Notes: a model not told the origin generated them from the sequence alone. A stretch of 64,000 nucleotides of DNA from Rostratula benghalensis (GCA_013399305.1 VXAI01000194.1:698245-762244), one strand, 5' to 3'. Shown: positions 24,313-37,267, numbered from the stretch's first letter. Program-made: numbers and translations.

Positions 24313-27300
24313 ATGACTTCTCTAGCGTTCATCTTCCTGCTTGCCCTCCTCCCAGCCCAATCTGCAAGCAAAAGATACCTCCCCAAGGCAGCAAGTAAGT
24401 GTCACTCATCAGGGACACAGGTCTTGTGGGTGGCCTAAGCCCAGAGGTGGCATCACTGAGGGGGGAGCAGGGTTCAGGGAGCATCTTTCCCCCATCAGCA
24501 CTGGGACCTGCCACTGCCATGGGACCTGTCAGACCCACGATGCTGCTCAGCCCAGGGTCCATTGTCACCCCGGGACACCCACCCATCCGTAGTCCCATGG
24601 GGTTGCACAGCAGAGCTGACCTCTACAGCCAACGTGTTTTCCTCTTGCAGTCGAGAGCCCTGTGTTTGGGCCACGGGAGGTGTATGGGCTTCTCAAGGGG
24701 TCAGTCACCGTGAAATGCTTCTACCCTCCCACAAGCGTGAACAGACACGACAGAAAGTACTGGTGCAAGCAATCGGCCACGGGCTGCACAACCATCGTCT
24801 CCACCAGCGGCTACACCGCTCCCGGCTTCCAAGGCAGAGCCTCCATCATCGATTACCCACTGGCAAAAAACTTCCAGATTAACATGACCGAGCTCACAGA
24901 GGCAGATGAAGGCACCTACCAGTGTGGTGTTGGTATCAATGGCAGAGGGCTCTCCCACAAAGTCATCCTGGATGTTGCTGAAGGTAACTACAGTCTTGGG
25001 GCTCCTTAAACTGTTTTATTTTTTACTTTTTTTTTTCTGCTGTTTTTTAGTAAGGCCTTACAGACAGTGAATCCAGTGTCTAAGAGCTCAAGATGCTCCA
25101 TGTTTTCAGGAAACAGCATTTTTCACATTCCCCTCTCCTCTCACAATTTTTTTGACCAAAACTCTGGCATAAAAATCAGATTAAACAAAACTCATCTTAA
25201 GGTCACAGAGGTCACTTGGAAACTGCTGACCTCTCTCAGTCACTAAAGGTTAGGGAGATGCATGTAATCTGAGGGCAGAACTGTCCATCCCTTGGATGTA
25301 CCCACCAACCCATGGCTTTGTGAGCCAAGCCTGTGCTCAAGTCCAGGAGAACCTGGTGTGCAGGATGGCACCCCACCTCTGGGCAAGGCCCAAGGGGGTG
25401 CAGAGCATGGTGCAGCCCTTGGCAAGAAGGCTGTAGGAGAAACCCTGCTACAGAGTGGGCAGTGAAACAGCATAGAGACCTCAGTCCTGAAATGTGGCAG
25501 ACATGGGCCATGGCTGGGTAGATCATTACACGTGAGGGTGGTGAGAGCCTGGCCCAGGTTGCCCAGAGAAGCTGTGGCTGCCCCATCCCTGGAGGGGTTC
25601 AAGGCCAGGCTGGAGGGGGCTTGGAGCTACCTGGGCTGGTGGGAGGTGTCCCTGCCCATGGGATGATCTTTAAGGTCCCCTCCATTCTGTGATTCCATGA
25701 TCACGCTCTGACCAGGAATGGCACATGAACATGTAATATAGCAAAGGATAAGAAATCTTCATGCTAAAAAACAGCCTTTGAAGGCACAGGGAAGTCACTC
25801 ACAGCTGCAGACAGTGCTGACAGCAGGCACTGACTGGTGTCTCTGGATGTACAGGTCCACATGTACCTGAGGGGGCTGAGCTCTTCTACGTGAAGCTGCA
25901 CAGCACTTTGACCGTGTCCTGCAGCTTCGGGAAAGACTACGAAAGCGAGAGGAAATACCTGTGCAAGTTGGAGAAAGGCGGCTGCCAGAACGTCGTTGAT
26001 ACTTACCAGAAATACGGCGAGGATTATTTCGGGAGAGTTATTCTGAGCAACACGGAGCCTGCAGGCTCCTTCACCGTCACCATAACTCAGATGGGCTGGG
26101 AGGACTCTGGCTTGTACGTGTGTGGGGCTGGCATCTTTGGGGAGAGAGGGGTATCGAAGGAGCTGGACGTGCATGTCTATGAAGGTAAGCTATTCCCAGT
26201 GGTTTCCCCCCCCCCCCCTTTATCTGTGTTTCTCTTTAACAGCATCACTAACAGTCTTGCTTTAACAAGAATTTTAATTTCCTTTCACAGACTACTATTA
26301 TCCTGTCCTCTCATCTAGATACTGCTTTATCCATTTAGTTATCTGTAACGTACTGAACTATCACTAACAAAGTTTGTATCAAGACTCAGCTTTCCCAGCA
26401 GTGGCTAGGTCTCTTCCCCAGCCTGGCTAGCCCAAAACTCCAGAAGGCGAATTCTGCCTCCCAGTTTGAGACAGGCAAATGGTGTCTTCAAGGCTTAATT
26501 CCTTAAATCTCAAAAGGAGAAGACCTGACCTTCTCCTAGCATAGGGAGCAAAACTTTGATATGTCAGTACACAACGACAACCACTACCCAGTGGATCTGG
26601 GAAGAAGAAAGGCCTGACAGCCCCTTTAGGGTTAATTCCTGGCAATGCCAGGACAGTCCCCTACTGTCTGCACCCCTGAGCTTCACCTTGCCTTGCTTTA
26701 ACCAAAACAGCTTTGTTTGACCTGATAATATTTATTCTCTTGGGAGGGTGCCACAGGGGCAAAAGTCAGACATGTAGAGCTACTAATTTCATTTTTATCT
26801 CCAGAGACAAAGGTTCCTCAAGAAAAGACCACGATATTTGGCGTAAAAGGAAGTTCAGTAACTTTTGAATGCCGCTACGAGCCTCTAAGGAGGTCCTCAG
26901 TGAAGTACTGGTGCAAGTGGAGAGAGAATGGGTGTGCTAAGATCATAGATAACTCCGGGTTTGTGTCACCCATGTATGAAGGAAGAGTGGCCATGTACAA
27001 CAACCCACAAAATAACACATACAACATCATCCTCAACCAGCTGAAGGACAGTGACAAAGGCTATTACTGGTGCATGACAGACAAGGAGAATGAGCAGCAA
27101 TCATCAACCGAGCTGAAGATCATAGAAGGTACGAGCTCATGAGTTCCCTGCCTGCTCAGCAGGTACAAACCAACCTCCTAAGCACCATGAAGGAGCAGAT
27201 CTGGCTTTTCAGGAAGAGGAAAGTACATCAACATGAGGTCCAACCCCGGCACAAGGTTTCATGTTATGAAAGTTCAATCTCCCCACACCCCAGTAGCTTT

Positions 27301-30300
27301 AAAATGGAAACACAAGGCTTCAGTTTTATGGGAAAGTGCCGATAAGAGTTTCTCATGCAGGTATTTCTTGAGCTTTGCAAAAAGAACAAAAAAAAAAAAC
27401 CAACCCAGCTTTCACCCAGAGGTGCAAAGGCACCTTTACTAATGCAGCATTGCTAACATTAATTTAGCAGTGTAAGGAGCACCATCCTTCAAAAATACAT
27501 CTCCTGGTTGACCATCTCTAGCAGCACCACTAACCATTGGTGACCACTCCCACCACTGAAACCACTAACACCAGCCTTGATGTTCTGCTTGCCCTCACAG
27601 GACAACCTGGACTGGAGGGAAAGAAGGAAGTGGAGGCACAAGTGGGTTCACGGGTCGACCTAACTTGCTCTTATCCGTGCAAGTACTACTCCTACCAGAA
27701 GTACTGGTGCAAGTGGAACAACACAGGCTGCACCCCCATGCCTGCCTCTGACCAAAGGCAGACAGGGATGGATGTCAGCTGTGACACTGACAACAAGACC
27801 GTGATCCTGAGCTTTGACTCGGTGGCAAAGACAGACCAAGGCTGGTACTGGTGCGGGGTGAAGCGCAACAGCCTCTTCGGGGAAACCATGGCAGTGTACC
27901 TGGAGGTGACTGGAGGTGAGCTCCAAGGCAAAGGCAGGCAGGGGCTTTCCTGCTCCTCAGGGCTGTGAATCAGGCTGCCTTCTGCTGAGAGAAAAGTCCT
28001 CTCCCTAGCCAGTAGGTTGCATTGCTCTCATTTAGGCAACCTCCTGGAGAAGATGCCAAAATCACCCTGATTTTGCACATCTTTTCATAGAGGTTTTCAT
28101 CCACTCACTGGTTTTTGCTTCCGTGTCATAAAAACCCCACCAGTTTAAAAATCACTTCCTTCCACATGGGTTTAATTTTTTAACCCTTGCCCTGACTAAT
28201 TATTGCTGTTACAATTTGCAGCATCATTTAAATTAAGCAACATCTGACACCTATCGGGTGAAGGGCTGTGCCAGGTTTGGAGACACACCTTGCTCCAGGG
28301 AGCTTATTATCACAATCAACAGGAAAATTAGCAGGGAGCAGGAAAGGAAGGGTGATCACCCACTCCCCTGGGACAGCAAAGGGCTTAGTCTCAGCTTTGG
28401 TACAGTATTTTGCTTTTCTTGGGAAGGAATATTGTCAGAAGCTGAGCAGAGTAACATATAACACTACACATCCCACAGACAACCACCCCCAGTGGGAACT
28501 GAGTGAAAACAGAAAAATAGCCTATTTCACTGCCTTTTCTAGGCGAAGAATTAGAAATAATAACCAACCAAGTATTTGAAATTTGTTCATGAAATGCTAG
28601 AGGCAGAACATAGGAACACAAGACTTCTTAAAAGTTTGTAGGGAGAGAGAGCCTACATGAGATTTCTGCAACAAATTATTGGCAATAAGATTATTTCAGC
28701 TCTCTCAACCCCATCTTAAAGAGCCTCCTGCGTACAACCAAAGCTCACTGCAGTTCCACACGCACCCAAGTAGTTTCTGTGTCACCATCTCCGTGCTGTT
28801 GCTCACACAACTAACAGCTCCTCCTTCCCTGGGAAATGCAGGAAGCACTGTCGACAGTGGCCTTGACCTCCTGGACATTGCTGAGCCCCCCAGCCACGCC
28901 GAGCCCCCCAGCCACGCCGAGGACAGTTTTGTTCCCCAAGGAAGGTCCAACAGCGACGCAGTAGCCTCAAAAAGGTTGGTTCCCTCCAAGCCTCTGCCCA
29001 TTTATCATATTTGTGAGGTTTCTATCAGCCCGTGTTTGTACACAGAGTGAGTGGCTTAGCAACAAACAAACAAAAAATTATCCCCCAGGATCTTAACTCA
29101 AAACATCAGAGAAAAAGCAGCAAAAAAGTTACAGCAAAAGACAAGGTCTCTTGAAATTAATCTCTGACCCAAGTTAAAAAGAAAATACAGTGGCAGAAGG
29201 GAGCAATTAGAGATCCCAGGTACAGAAAAACTAATTGAAAATACTTCTGTTGAGATTAGAGAGCTTTTCTTCACACATTTATAACCAAGCTGCTGAGGTG
29301 GCTGGTTTTGAACAAGCTCTGTCCTGCTTTTTCTTTTGTTCCCATATGATATGCTGGGATCCAATTCATTAATTGAATTAATTGAATCACATCACACTCA
29401 CTCACATTTACCATAGGTTTTAGACTGTTGGAAATTCATATACGTTACTCAATCTTCAGTAATAATAATTTTAAAAATGCATTTCACAACAACTTTATAT
29501 TTTTTTCCCTCCACTTCAGCTCTGATGAAAGCCATGGCCCAAATAAACTTGTTTTAATCCTGAGCCCTATTGGTGCCGTGCTCCTCATCCTCGTGGCAGT
29601 TTTTGCTGTTTTTAAATACAGGCAGCTGAAGAGATCTGGTGAGTCCCTGCCTCTTCTAGTCCCTTGAGAAATGTCAGCAATATTAAGACAAAGGCAATGC
29701 TTTGTGCCCATTGCTGAGCTGCTCTCCTGGTACCCCCCATGCCATGGGGAGGGCAGGGGCCCCGTTCCTCTCACTGACCCCTTCCATAAGACTCCAACAC
29801 CCAGGGGGGAGTGTGTCTGGGCTGCGACAGAGACCACCCCTCCGTGAGCTTTGGGCACTGCATTGCCTGGTGTCTCCCTGGGGATGCCCTCACACCGGTT
29901 CAGGGCAGGGTATTTTTCTCCTCCCTCTTCACAGACCTGGTGTCCGTGGGGAGCTACAGGACGAACATCAGCATGTCGGACTTCGAAAGCGTGAAGGAGT
30001 ACGGCGCGAGCAATAACGCCTGCGTGAAGGAGACCCAGGAGACCCAGATCGGAGGGGACGGTAGGTTGCTCCCTGCGGGGGGCGCTCTACAGCCCTGGGG
30101 CAAGAGATGCCAGGAAAGGGTTTGCAGAAGGACCCTGCAAAAGCCACACAAACACCCTTCCCAGCAATGACCCCCCACACCCTAATGCCTCTTCACCTCT
30201 CCCTGCAGAGTTCATCGCCACCGAGGCCACCCCCGAAAGTGCTGCTGAGACAAAGAAGGCAAAAAGGGTAAGAGGAGGCAGGAGGGAGCCCACTGACCTG

Positions 30301-31322
30301 GGAAGCACAGCCACAGCCCTCCAGTCTCTGCCAAAGGCGGTGCCTTCTGCCAAAGGGGGTGCCTTCTCCCAGGGGCCTTATTTATACCCAGGTGCTCTCC
30401 ATCTTACCCAGATTCCACCACCTGCTGCAGATCAGCATCAGTGGGGGAGACCTTTCCTTTCCTGACCCCACGTTTTAGTAGGGACAATAGTACAGTACCC
30501 CAGGTCAGCCCCAGGTAGGGTCAGGAGGGTCGGGGCTGAGTTGTTACCATAAACATAAAAGACTGGGATAAGCAGATGGCCAGCAGTCAGAGCACATCCC
30601 ACTCCCCAGCCTTCCCCTAGCGCCGTGCTCCCACACCAGCAGCGTTCAGGGGGCAGATGTGGGCAGGGAGGGCTCTGTGAGCTGCTCCTCTGGCCATGGC
30701 AAGCCCCTGCTATGCCCCTGCTTCCCCCCTGTCTCTCCCCTCCCTCTCCTCCCTTTGGTAAGTTCATGGCCAAGGGCCACAACTCCACACTAACCAAGGG
30801 CACCAGATGGAAGCCCTTCTTTTTAAAGGTCCCCAACCAAAGGTGGTATGTAGGCATTTAAGGGCCAAGAGCTGAAACAGAGCAATAAAGGAATCTATCA
30901 AGAAACCGGTAAAACCCAGCAGCTTTAGGGTTGGTGAGCTGGGTGCCCACACGCAGGGACAGGCGTATTGTGGAGTCCCAAACCCACAAATATTTGGGGT
31001 CTTCCCAAGGCTGTGCAAAGGCACGATGCTCTTGCATCAGCACCAGATTGTCCCGCTCACCCAGAATGCCTGTATCACCCCAAAACGCTCACCACCCTGC
31101 GGTGCTGCCCGTCTTAATGCCGTCCCCTCCCCCGCCTCGTGCTGCTGCCAGTCCCCAACCCCCTGACGGTGTCCCCCTCTCCTTCCCCAGAGCTCCAAGG
31201 AGGATGCTGACCTCGCCTACTCCGCATTCCTCCTCACCTCCACCAGCATCGCCCAGGGCGGCCCCGGGGAGGACAGCGCTGCCCCAGACGCGTGCCCCCC
31301 GAACTGGGAGGGCCAGATTTGA
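24313..31322 (+). CDS. PIGR: Polymeric immunoglobulin receptor (pIgR), four Ig domains
   Basis: Carries J-chain-containing IgA and IgM across epithelia; the cleaved ectodomain is secretory component. Coding exons: 24313-24394, 24651-24983 (Ig1), 25855-26184 (Ig2), 26805-27128 (Ig3), 27601-27915 (Ig4), 28842-28974 (linker), 29520-29638 (membrane), 29935-30060, 30209-30267, 31191-31322. They join in frame to 650 residues. Ig1 begins SPVFGPREV and has CFYPPTSVNRH and KYWC, nearly as in mammalian pIgR D1, the Ig-binding domain. Each Ig exon is phase 1 at both ends. The membrane helix is at about 516-538. The tail has GSYRTNISMSDFE (basolateral sorting and phosphorylation region of pIgR), the KKAKRSSKE block and a YSAF endocytic motif. 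Four Ig domains match bird pIgR; mammals have five. The 5' leader probably begins near 18.05 kb. Confidence 0.96.
25531..25703 (+). mobile_element. CR1 LINE fragment in PIGR intron
   Basis: Plus-strand CR1 3' region: 'gtgagagcctggcccaggttgcc', 'gctgccccatccctggagggg' and 'gatctttaaggtcccc', ending 'gtgattccatgatc'. It lies between the Ig1 and Ig2 exons and is non-coding. Confidence 0.9.
28883..28918 (+). repeat. 18-bp in-frame tandem duplication in the PIGR linker exon
   Basis: Two identical 18-base units lie side by side and encode EPPSHA twice in the membrane-proximal linker, the region where pIgR is cleaved to release secretory component. Being in frame, it lengthens the linker by six residues without disrupting the gene. 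Confidence 0.85.
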
Positions 31323-31804
31323 ACACGAGGGACCGAGAGGCAGCAGCAACTGGGACTGGCTCTACCTTGAGGGGCAAAGCGAGACATCAGCAAGCAGCAC
31401 CGTTCATTGCTACCGCGATTTGCTATGGCTTGGCCTTTTTTTCTTTTTTTTTTTTCCGCTTAAACTCAGCTTTGAGAAGTGATTTAGGAGGAATTGTTTG
31501 ATGCCAAGTGGGGTGGCAGGGCTGGAGGTGCAGGTCTGAGTGAGCAGGTTGGACTGGGAAATGGCAGGGGCTGGTGTGGCTGAGCCCACCAATGGCCCCA
31601 ACCCCACCAGTGTCCTCCCAATGAGGTGGGCTCTCAGAGGCGCATTTTCAAAAAAAAAAGAAAAAAAAAATATCTCATTCTCTTTTAAAGGCAGCTGGAA
31701 AACCCTCTAGAACAGCAGTTTGCATTTTGATTCTTCTTAGCTTTTTCACCCAGAGGGCAGTACCTGCAGACCAGATGTGGTCTGAAGTGTTTTTATGTAC
31801 CAGC

Positions 31805-31810
31805 AATAAA
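31805..31810 (+). terminator. Poly(A) signal of PIGR
   Basis: AATAAA about 480 bases after the PIGR stop codon. It is the first clear signal downstream and gives a 3'UTR of about 0.5 kb containing T-rich and A-rich runs. Confidence 0.55.
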
Positions 31811-32710
31811 GAAAACCATTGGCTTTCAGCAGATGAGGGGGCCTCGCAGTCCTTGGGAGGGCACGGGGAGAGTGCACTCAGAGAGATAAGGATGCTGTCG
31901 GGGGGGGGCTTTCTACCCTTCCTCTTACTGCAGCATTGCAGCATCTCATCTGGTGTTGCAAACTGTACAGGATGCTAGAAGAAACCCACAATTAATGGAG
32001 ATAAGCAAGGACATGTTTTGAATAATCTCACGTGCATTTCCATCAACAGCAGGAATTGATCATGGAGTGACATTAATTGGTAAGAGAACCTCTCAGCAGC
32101 CCATACAGCTGGCTGGGCAACAGGCACCCTATCCATTTGCATGGTCCAGACCAAACTCCCCAGAGCAGCTGAACCAACAGCCTCCCATTTCTGACCCAGG
32201 GTCAGAACAACTGAGCCCAATCCGTGCTCCTCTGCCACAGGGCCACCCTCTGAGGGTGGCCTTGGAAACCCACCCTTGGCTTAATAAACCTGAGCCACAC
32301 ATCGCTCACACATTTTCCCTGGCTGACTTCATGTTTATCCAGGCAGAAAGGAGAATGAGTGTGATTAACTGTTGTCTCTTGGTTTTATTGCCGAGCGTGG
32401 ATGACTGAAGGGAGAGAAGTCATTTACTGCTGCACGTATTTCCAAACCGCAGCGTGACACTGCTTTCTGCCAGCTAGATGGGGGTACAGAAAGCTGAATA
32501 CCCCACAGATAAAGCAATGTAGGAAGCAGCAATGATGAAAAAATTGCGACAAAATGGAGAAGCAATTTTTCCTGAATACCAGGAACAGGATGGGCTGGTG
32601 CCTGCCTGGCAGAGAGAGGGGCTGTGGAGGTGTCCGATGGTGCCAGGGCTGTTTGGGAGACAAGGGCCAGAAACTGCACAGGCAAATTCAAATTCCTGAG
32701 CCTGCATTGG

Positions 32711-32800
32711 TTAGAATCACAGAATCACAGAATTATTCAGGTTGGAGAAGACCCTTGGGATCTTCGAGTCCAACCACTAACCCCCCTCTACAAAGTTCTC
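32711..32800 (-). mobile_element. CR1 LINE 3' end fragment
   Basis: Minus-strand CR1 terminus with three 'agaatcacag' style repeats, then 'ggttggagaagaccctt' and 'gagtccaacc'. Confidence 0.85.
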
Positions 32801-33645
32801 CCCTACTCTATATCCCCCAACCCCGCATTATTTGCAGCTCTGATAGCGAGCCATCGAACAGAAAGAGTGGGGAGTGTTACCCTGGCTGCTTGTTACCCAA
32901 ATCATTCCTGAATCGCAGACATCCCTGCAGTAAGGGCTGAGATGAGCTTGGCTCGGTGCAGGCAGGAGGTGGCAGCTCCGCTGGCATTTGTGTTCCGTGG
33001 CTGCTTCTTTCATTTGTGTTTTCAGGGCTGCTCTCACACCCCCACTGCAGGAGTTGTCCCCTCGCTGAGGGCAAGGCAGGGACCCCAAATGTCTGGTTGT
33101 AGCTCATGGTCCTCACCCCCCCCCCATCCCCTCGGCAGCGCGGTGGGAAGGGGCTTGGCCATCGGAAAAGGCGTGGAGGGGCCAGGACAGGTCTGTGCCC
33201 GCCCGGAGTTGCTGGAAGTGAATGAATTATCCTGGTGCAATAGGGAAAGGCGTGCGCTTGGAAAGTGTCCCCGGGGGTGAGCAGTCACAAAGCTGCGGGA
33301 AAACGCTACGGTTTGGAAATTTCGCAGAGGAGAAAACCCCTTTTGCTCTCCCTTGGCAAATCCTCTTCCTCTTCAGCCTGCCTGCCGGCAGCCTTTTCAC
33401 AGCTCTGCTCCTCCTGCCCGGGCTGGGAGCAGCGAGAATCTGCTGGAAACGTAGGTGGGCTGAGCATCCCCCAGCCCCCTGCCCATGGGTCCTGCTCCTG
33501 CCCATCTCTGCCACTTCCACCCAGCAGCCCCCCCCCCCACCAGGATGCTGCGGTGGAGGGGAAAGTGTAAACTTAGTTTGACATGAAAGCAGGAAAAGGT
33601 GCGTGGCGTGAGGCATGAAACCCTCCACACAGGATGCAGAAACAA

Positions 33646-33783
33646 TGTGGTGAGAGCCTGGCCCAGGTTGCCCAGAGAAGCTGTGGCTGCCCCATCCCTG
33701 GAGGGGTCCAAGGCCAGGTTGGACAACTGGTCTAATGGGAGGTGTCTCTCCCCTCCTACCCAACCCATTCCATGATTCTATGA
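33646..33783 (+). mobile_element. CR1 LINE fragment
   Basis: Plus-strand CR1 3' end: 'ggtgagagcctggcccagg', 'cccatccctggaggggt' and the terminal 'ccatgattctatga'. The region between the last two blocks is shortened. Confidence 0.9.
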
Positions 33784-34942
33784 AATCTGATAAATAGTAA
33801 TAATTGTGACAGCATAAGCTGAGGATGCAGAATAAACTCCACAGGTCTCACTCACGCTGCGATCTAGAGCTTTCCACAACCAACGAACAGGTCCACTAGA
33901 ACCTCACCAAGCAGCCCCCTCTCCTTCGCCAGACAGTTTGCCAAACGTTGTTGACTGATTTTCCTTGGTTGGTGATGAGCATCACAGCTTCATTCCTCAT
34001 GGCTTTTCTTTAACAGAAAATCATGGTACATGCAAGATGTGGTTACATGGTGGATTTCAAGGGTGGTGGTGTTGAAAGATCAGCTTCGGTGAACACTGAC
34101 AGAGCGTGGAGGGATGCATTCACCCATTCATGCCCTGGCACCAGGACAAATGGAAGTCACGGTGCAAAGATTCATGAGAAAGAAAACTAAGGGAACCAAA
34201 ATCCCAAGAAGCTTTCCTTTGACATAACCAAGTATTTAATGAACGTCAGTGAGCAATCAAGGAGAGCTTTCTTTTAAAAGTGAGTCACCAAATCCCGCTC
34301 AGTATGTGTATATTCACACAAAGTAGGTGAAAATATGCATTATGCACAATAAAAATGGATTTCGTAGGCAAGCCAGGGTGATGGAGCATCATTCAGGTCT
34401 AAACTCTGGTCTTTCTCATATGCCAGGAACGATGTGTCACCTCTGGGACGCCAGCATTACTGGGAGTGACAGTGTCTGCTATGACAGGGCACCATGGTGA
34501 GTTAAGGAAGTTTCACCAACAAGAAACATATAATTCCTCAGAATTTTGACAAACAGACTCAGCACAGTTTCAAGTGGGGGTTTATTTACAGTAATTGCAA
34601 TTTCCACAAACCTTACAGTGAGTGTCAGTAAATTACACAGTACATACAAGAACCTCCTTCTATTCAGCAACCACATATCTTGCACAGAAGGTTTTCTTTT
34701 ACTGATAAGGCAGAAAATATAATCTCAAAAGGAAACACAGGTTTCTAAGGCCTGACATACCTGTGAGGAGCTATTCTTGGAAGCATTTTTCACCTCATTT
34801 CAGGCAGAGCAACCAGCAGCCGCCCTCACGTATGAGAGAGCCCAGATTTATGAGCATCTCTACACCAAAGCCATTCCAGCAGGCACTCAACACTCTTGAA
34901 TACATATTCCCTATACAAAAATCTAATAATTTAAACAAAAAT

Positions 34943-34948
34943 TTTATT
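34943..34948 (-). terminator. Candidate poly(A) signal of the IL-20-type gene
   Basis: TTTATT on the plus strand is AATAAA on the minus strand, about 310 bases past the stop codon of the cytokine gene. A second minus-strand AATAAA at 34581-34586 could give a longer 3'UTR. Confidence 0.4.
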
Positions 34949-35256
34949 AAACAATCACAGCTTATGTCTGCTAGCAAGAGGAAGCCTTTTAGATCTTCCC
35001 TTGGAGAGCATCCTTTGACAGAAGTCAGCAAAGCGGGTGCTGCGCTGATTTGACCAAACTCGGTATTTCCATCTTAATGCAAGATGTGTACGTGGACCCG
35101 GCCAGCAAAACACTCAGTGTCTGATCCACCAGAGCTGCAACCAGGGAGGAACTGCACTGACACAGCACCCCGTGTCCCCGACAGCCCTGGTGTGTGACAC
35201 GGCCCAGCCGTGCCGTCAGCCCCCGTCCCTGCAGGGTCGTTAGCGCCTTCTGCTCT

Positions 35257-37267
35257 CTAACCAGATTTCTCTACCCAGTCTAGTAGGATGTCCAGCTCGC
35301 CCAGGGATTTAATTGCTGCAGATGTGACATTCAGCTGAAATTACAGCGAGGAATAAGTTGTAGGCAAAGGTAGCAACTGCAACCGAATGTAAAGAGACTC
35401 TGAATATCTGTGTTAATTACTAGATGCAGTCATCAACTTACCCCTTCGTAGTTTGCAAGTATTTGCTTATACTTCTCAGCAGATTCCTGTCCACACAGAC
35501 ACTTATTCTGCTCCTGCTGAAAAAAAAAATAGGATAGGATTCATTAGTTTGGGGCATTCATTTTTAAAAATAAAAGAACAGTTTCACAGAATCACAGACT
35601 ATCAGGGATTGGAAGGCACCTTGAAAGATCATCCAGTCCAAGGCTTCTAATTATGCTGGAAATATAGACGCCACAGACTCAGTATAGACTGAGACCTTAA
35701 ACACTGGAAAAGGCTGCAGTTCTTTAAATGAGGCTTGAGTTTGCTTTGACAGACAGAGGGACAGGATAAATATCATTTTTGAGAACTAACGTGGGAGGTG
35801 GCTGATGAGTGGCAAGTACAAACATTTCTCAGTGGACATGCGCACCCTTCACATCATGCTTCTTCATAATTTTGTTAAAGCCACTTTTATAAATAAAGAC
35901 TTTGTGACTTTATAAAAGCTTTGTGTTTATTTATATGCCAACCACGAACAGATGAAACCAAGCTGTAGCAATACCCAAGACTTACACACTGCCCGAGTTT
36001 CCTCTTCACTATGAGGAAGGAGTTGGCAATGCTGCTGATTTTTCGGTTGACAAACGAATCCTCCGTCTTGCAGTGTTTGAAGACTTTGTCCACGTAGAAG
36101 TTGAAGAGCTGATGGGTGATGCAGCATCTATCTAACAGCTTAAGGAATGGATTTCATTTTTAAAAGATCGTCCAAAATGCTTTAAAACGGTAGTGGCCAG
36201 CCTTTTTACCCTCCTCTAGACAAAGCCACCTCTAACACCCAGCACAGTAGCCGAGCACAGCAGAAGGTTTTGATTCTTATAAAGCTTTCACAGTGATGCT
36301 TGATGTAAATTGATAATATGTATAGGAAGGTACTTTAGATTGATTTTCCAGGACATCCATCCTCAGCAAATCTCACTGAGTCAACAAACCAACTAGCTGA
36401 CTTCTGTAGCTGGGTGTTAGATGCTGAGACCTGGAGTTGTGGCCCACATCTAGAGCCTTAGAGTGCAAGAGAGCCACAAAATACTTATTTATACTATATT
36501 TCACCTCCCCAGATCCCATTCACCCACTTTTGGATTCTCTAATAGCTTTCCACCCAGGTCCTGATTCACCTCACTTTGTCTCCACCGACTGAGGAGCTGA
36601 GGAACCGCAGCTGAAGCTCCTGTAACTCGAGCATCACGTGCAGCAACGAAAAAAAAACAAATGTCTCTGCCCACCATTTCTGGAAAGAGAGTCAGGGTGA
36701 AATCCCAGTGCAGGAACCGGCAGTGGGTCACCCACCTCTTCTCGCCTACGTGATCCACATCACGTTATCCTCCCTGACCTGCACTGTCTGCCAGCATCTG
36801 TGTTTCGCAGGAACTTAGAAGAAGTCGTGATATCAAACAACTTCCCCAAATGCCCCAAGCTGGTGCGCCTCCTGCGTGCTGTTTGGATGCTACCTGGGTC
36901 AAAATTACTCCAAGTGGAGAGAGGGTAAGGACACCTACCTTAACCTTGTGCAGAGAATGTGGATGAGACAAGATGCTGAGGGTCCTGATGGGGTCTCTGG
37001 CTTGCTGCAGGAGAGGAGATAGAGATGGTGGTGGACCTCCAGAGGAGCTTCAGGAGCAGCCCACTGAGGAGCTTCCCCAGCTCCAGAAGAAGCCGCAGCA
37101 ATACTTACGATGTTGGCTTTAATTGCAGTGAAACCAGACCTGATCTCCGTCACACTCATTGAAACTCTGCAGGGTCCAAAGTGGAAGATTTTATTCCCCG
37201 CTGTCGGCATCAGATTCAAGCAGCAGGACACAGAGAGGAGGCAGAGGAACAAGTGGGATCCCTTCAT
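35257..37267 (-). CDS. IL20: IL-20-subfamily cytokine (IL20-like; chicken gene is named IL19)
   Basis: Secreted class II helical cytokine, expected to signal through IL-20 receptor complexes on epithelia. Exons on the minus strand, in transcript order: 37267-37109 (signal peptide MKGSHLFLCLLSVSCC and helix A), 36893-36779 (uncertain), 36131-35986, 35516-35442, 35334-35257. Exon 3 reads DRCC, then FYVDKVFKH and KISSIANSFLIVKRKLGQC. Exon 4 carries CLCGQ and KYKQILANY. Exon 5 carries SAAIKSLGELDILLDWVE, the family signature. The six conserved cysteines are present. The start region (MKGS..., PTAGNK, GPCRVS) is closest to mammalian IL20, so the name IL20 is my choice over IL19 and IL24. Model length is about 190 aa; exon 2 is longer than in mammals or misplaced. 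The orientation opposite to IL10 matches mammals. Confidence 0.88.
35583..35645 (-). mobile_element. CR1 LINE 3' end fragment in intron 3 of the IL-20-type gene
   Basis: Minus-strand CR1 terminus: 'cacagaatcacaga', 'ggattggaaggcacctt' and 'gatcatccagtcca'. It lies between exons 3 and 4. Confidence 0.8.
36779..36893 (-). other. Exon 2 of the IL-20-type gene, boundaries uncertain
   Basis: The donor CAG|GTCAGG at 36778-36779 is clear. With an acceptor after 36894 the exon is 115 bases, leaves in phase 1 and joins exon 3 to give SRLLLSSCETQMLADSADRCC, which lines up with ARLLQQEVLQ...ESC of IL24 and the NRCC of IL20. A 62-base alternative (36840-36779) reads KFLRNTDAGRQC and needs another acceptor in exon 3. 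Both are open, but the first has the better pyrimidine tract. Confidence 0.45.

Larger units (their letters stand above)
31830..34940. other. Spacer between PIGR and the IL-20-type gene, no FCMR exon seen
   Basis: In mammals FCMR lies in this interval. I found no Ig-V exon with the family cysteine pattern (YWC...C then YxCG) on either strand, and no membrane or tail exon. It holds two CR1 fragments and a CpG-moderate patch near 33.1-33.5 kb. Confidence 0.5.
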
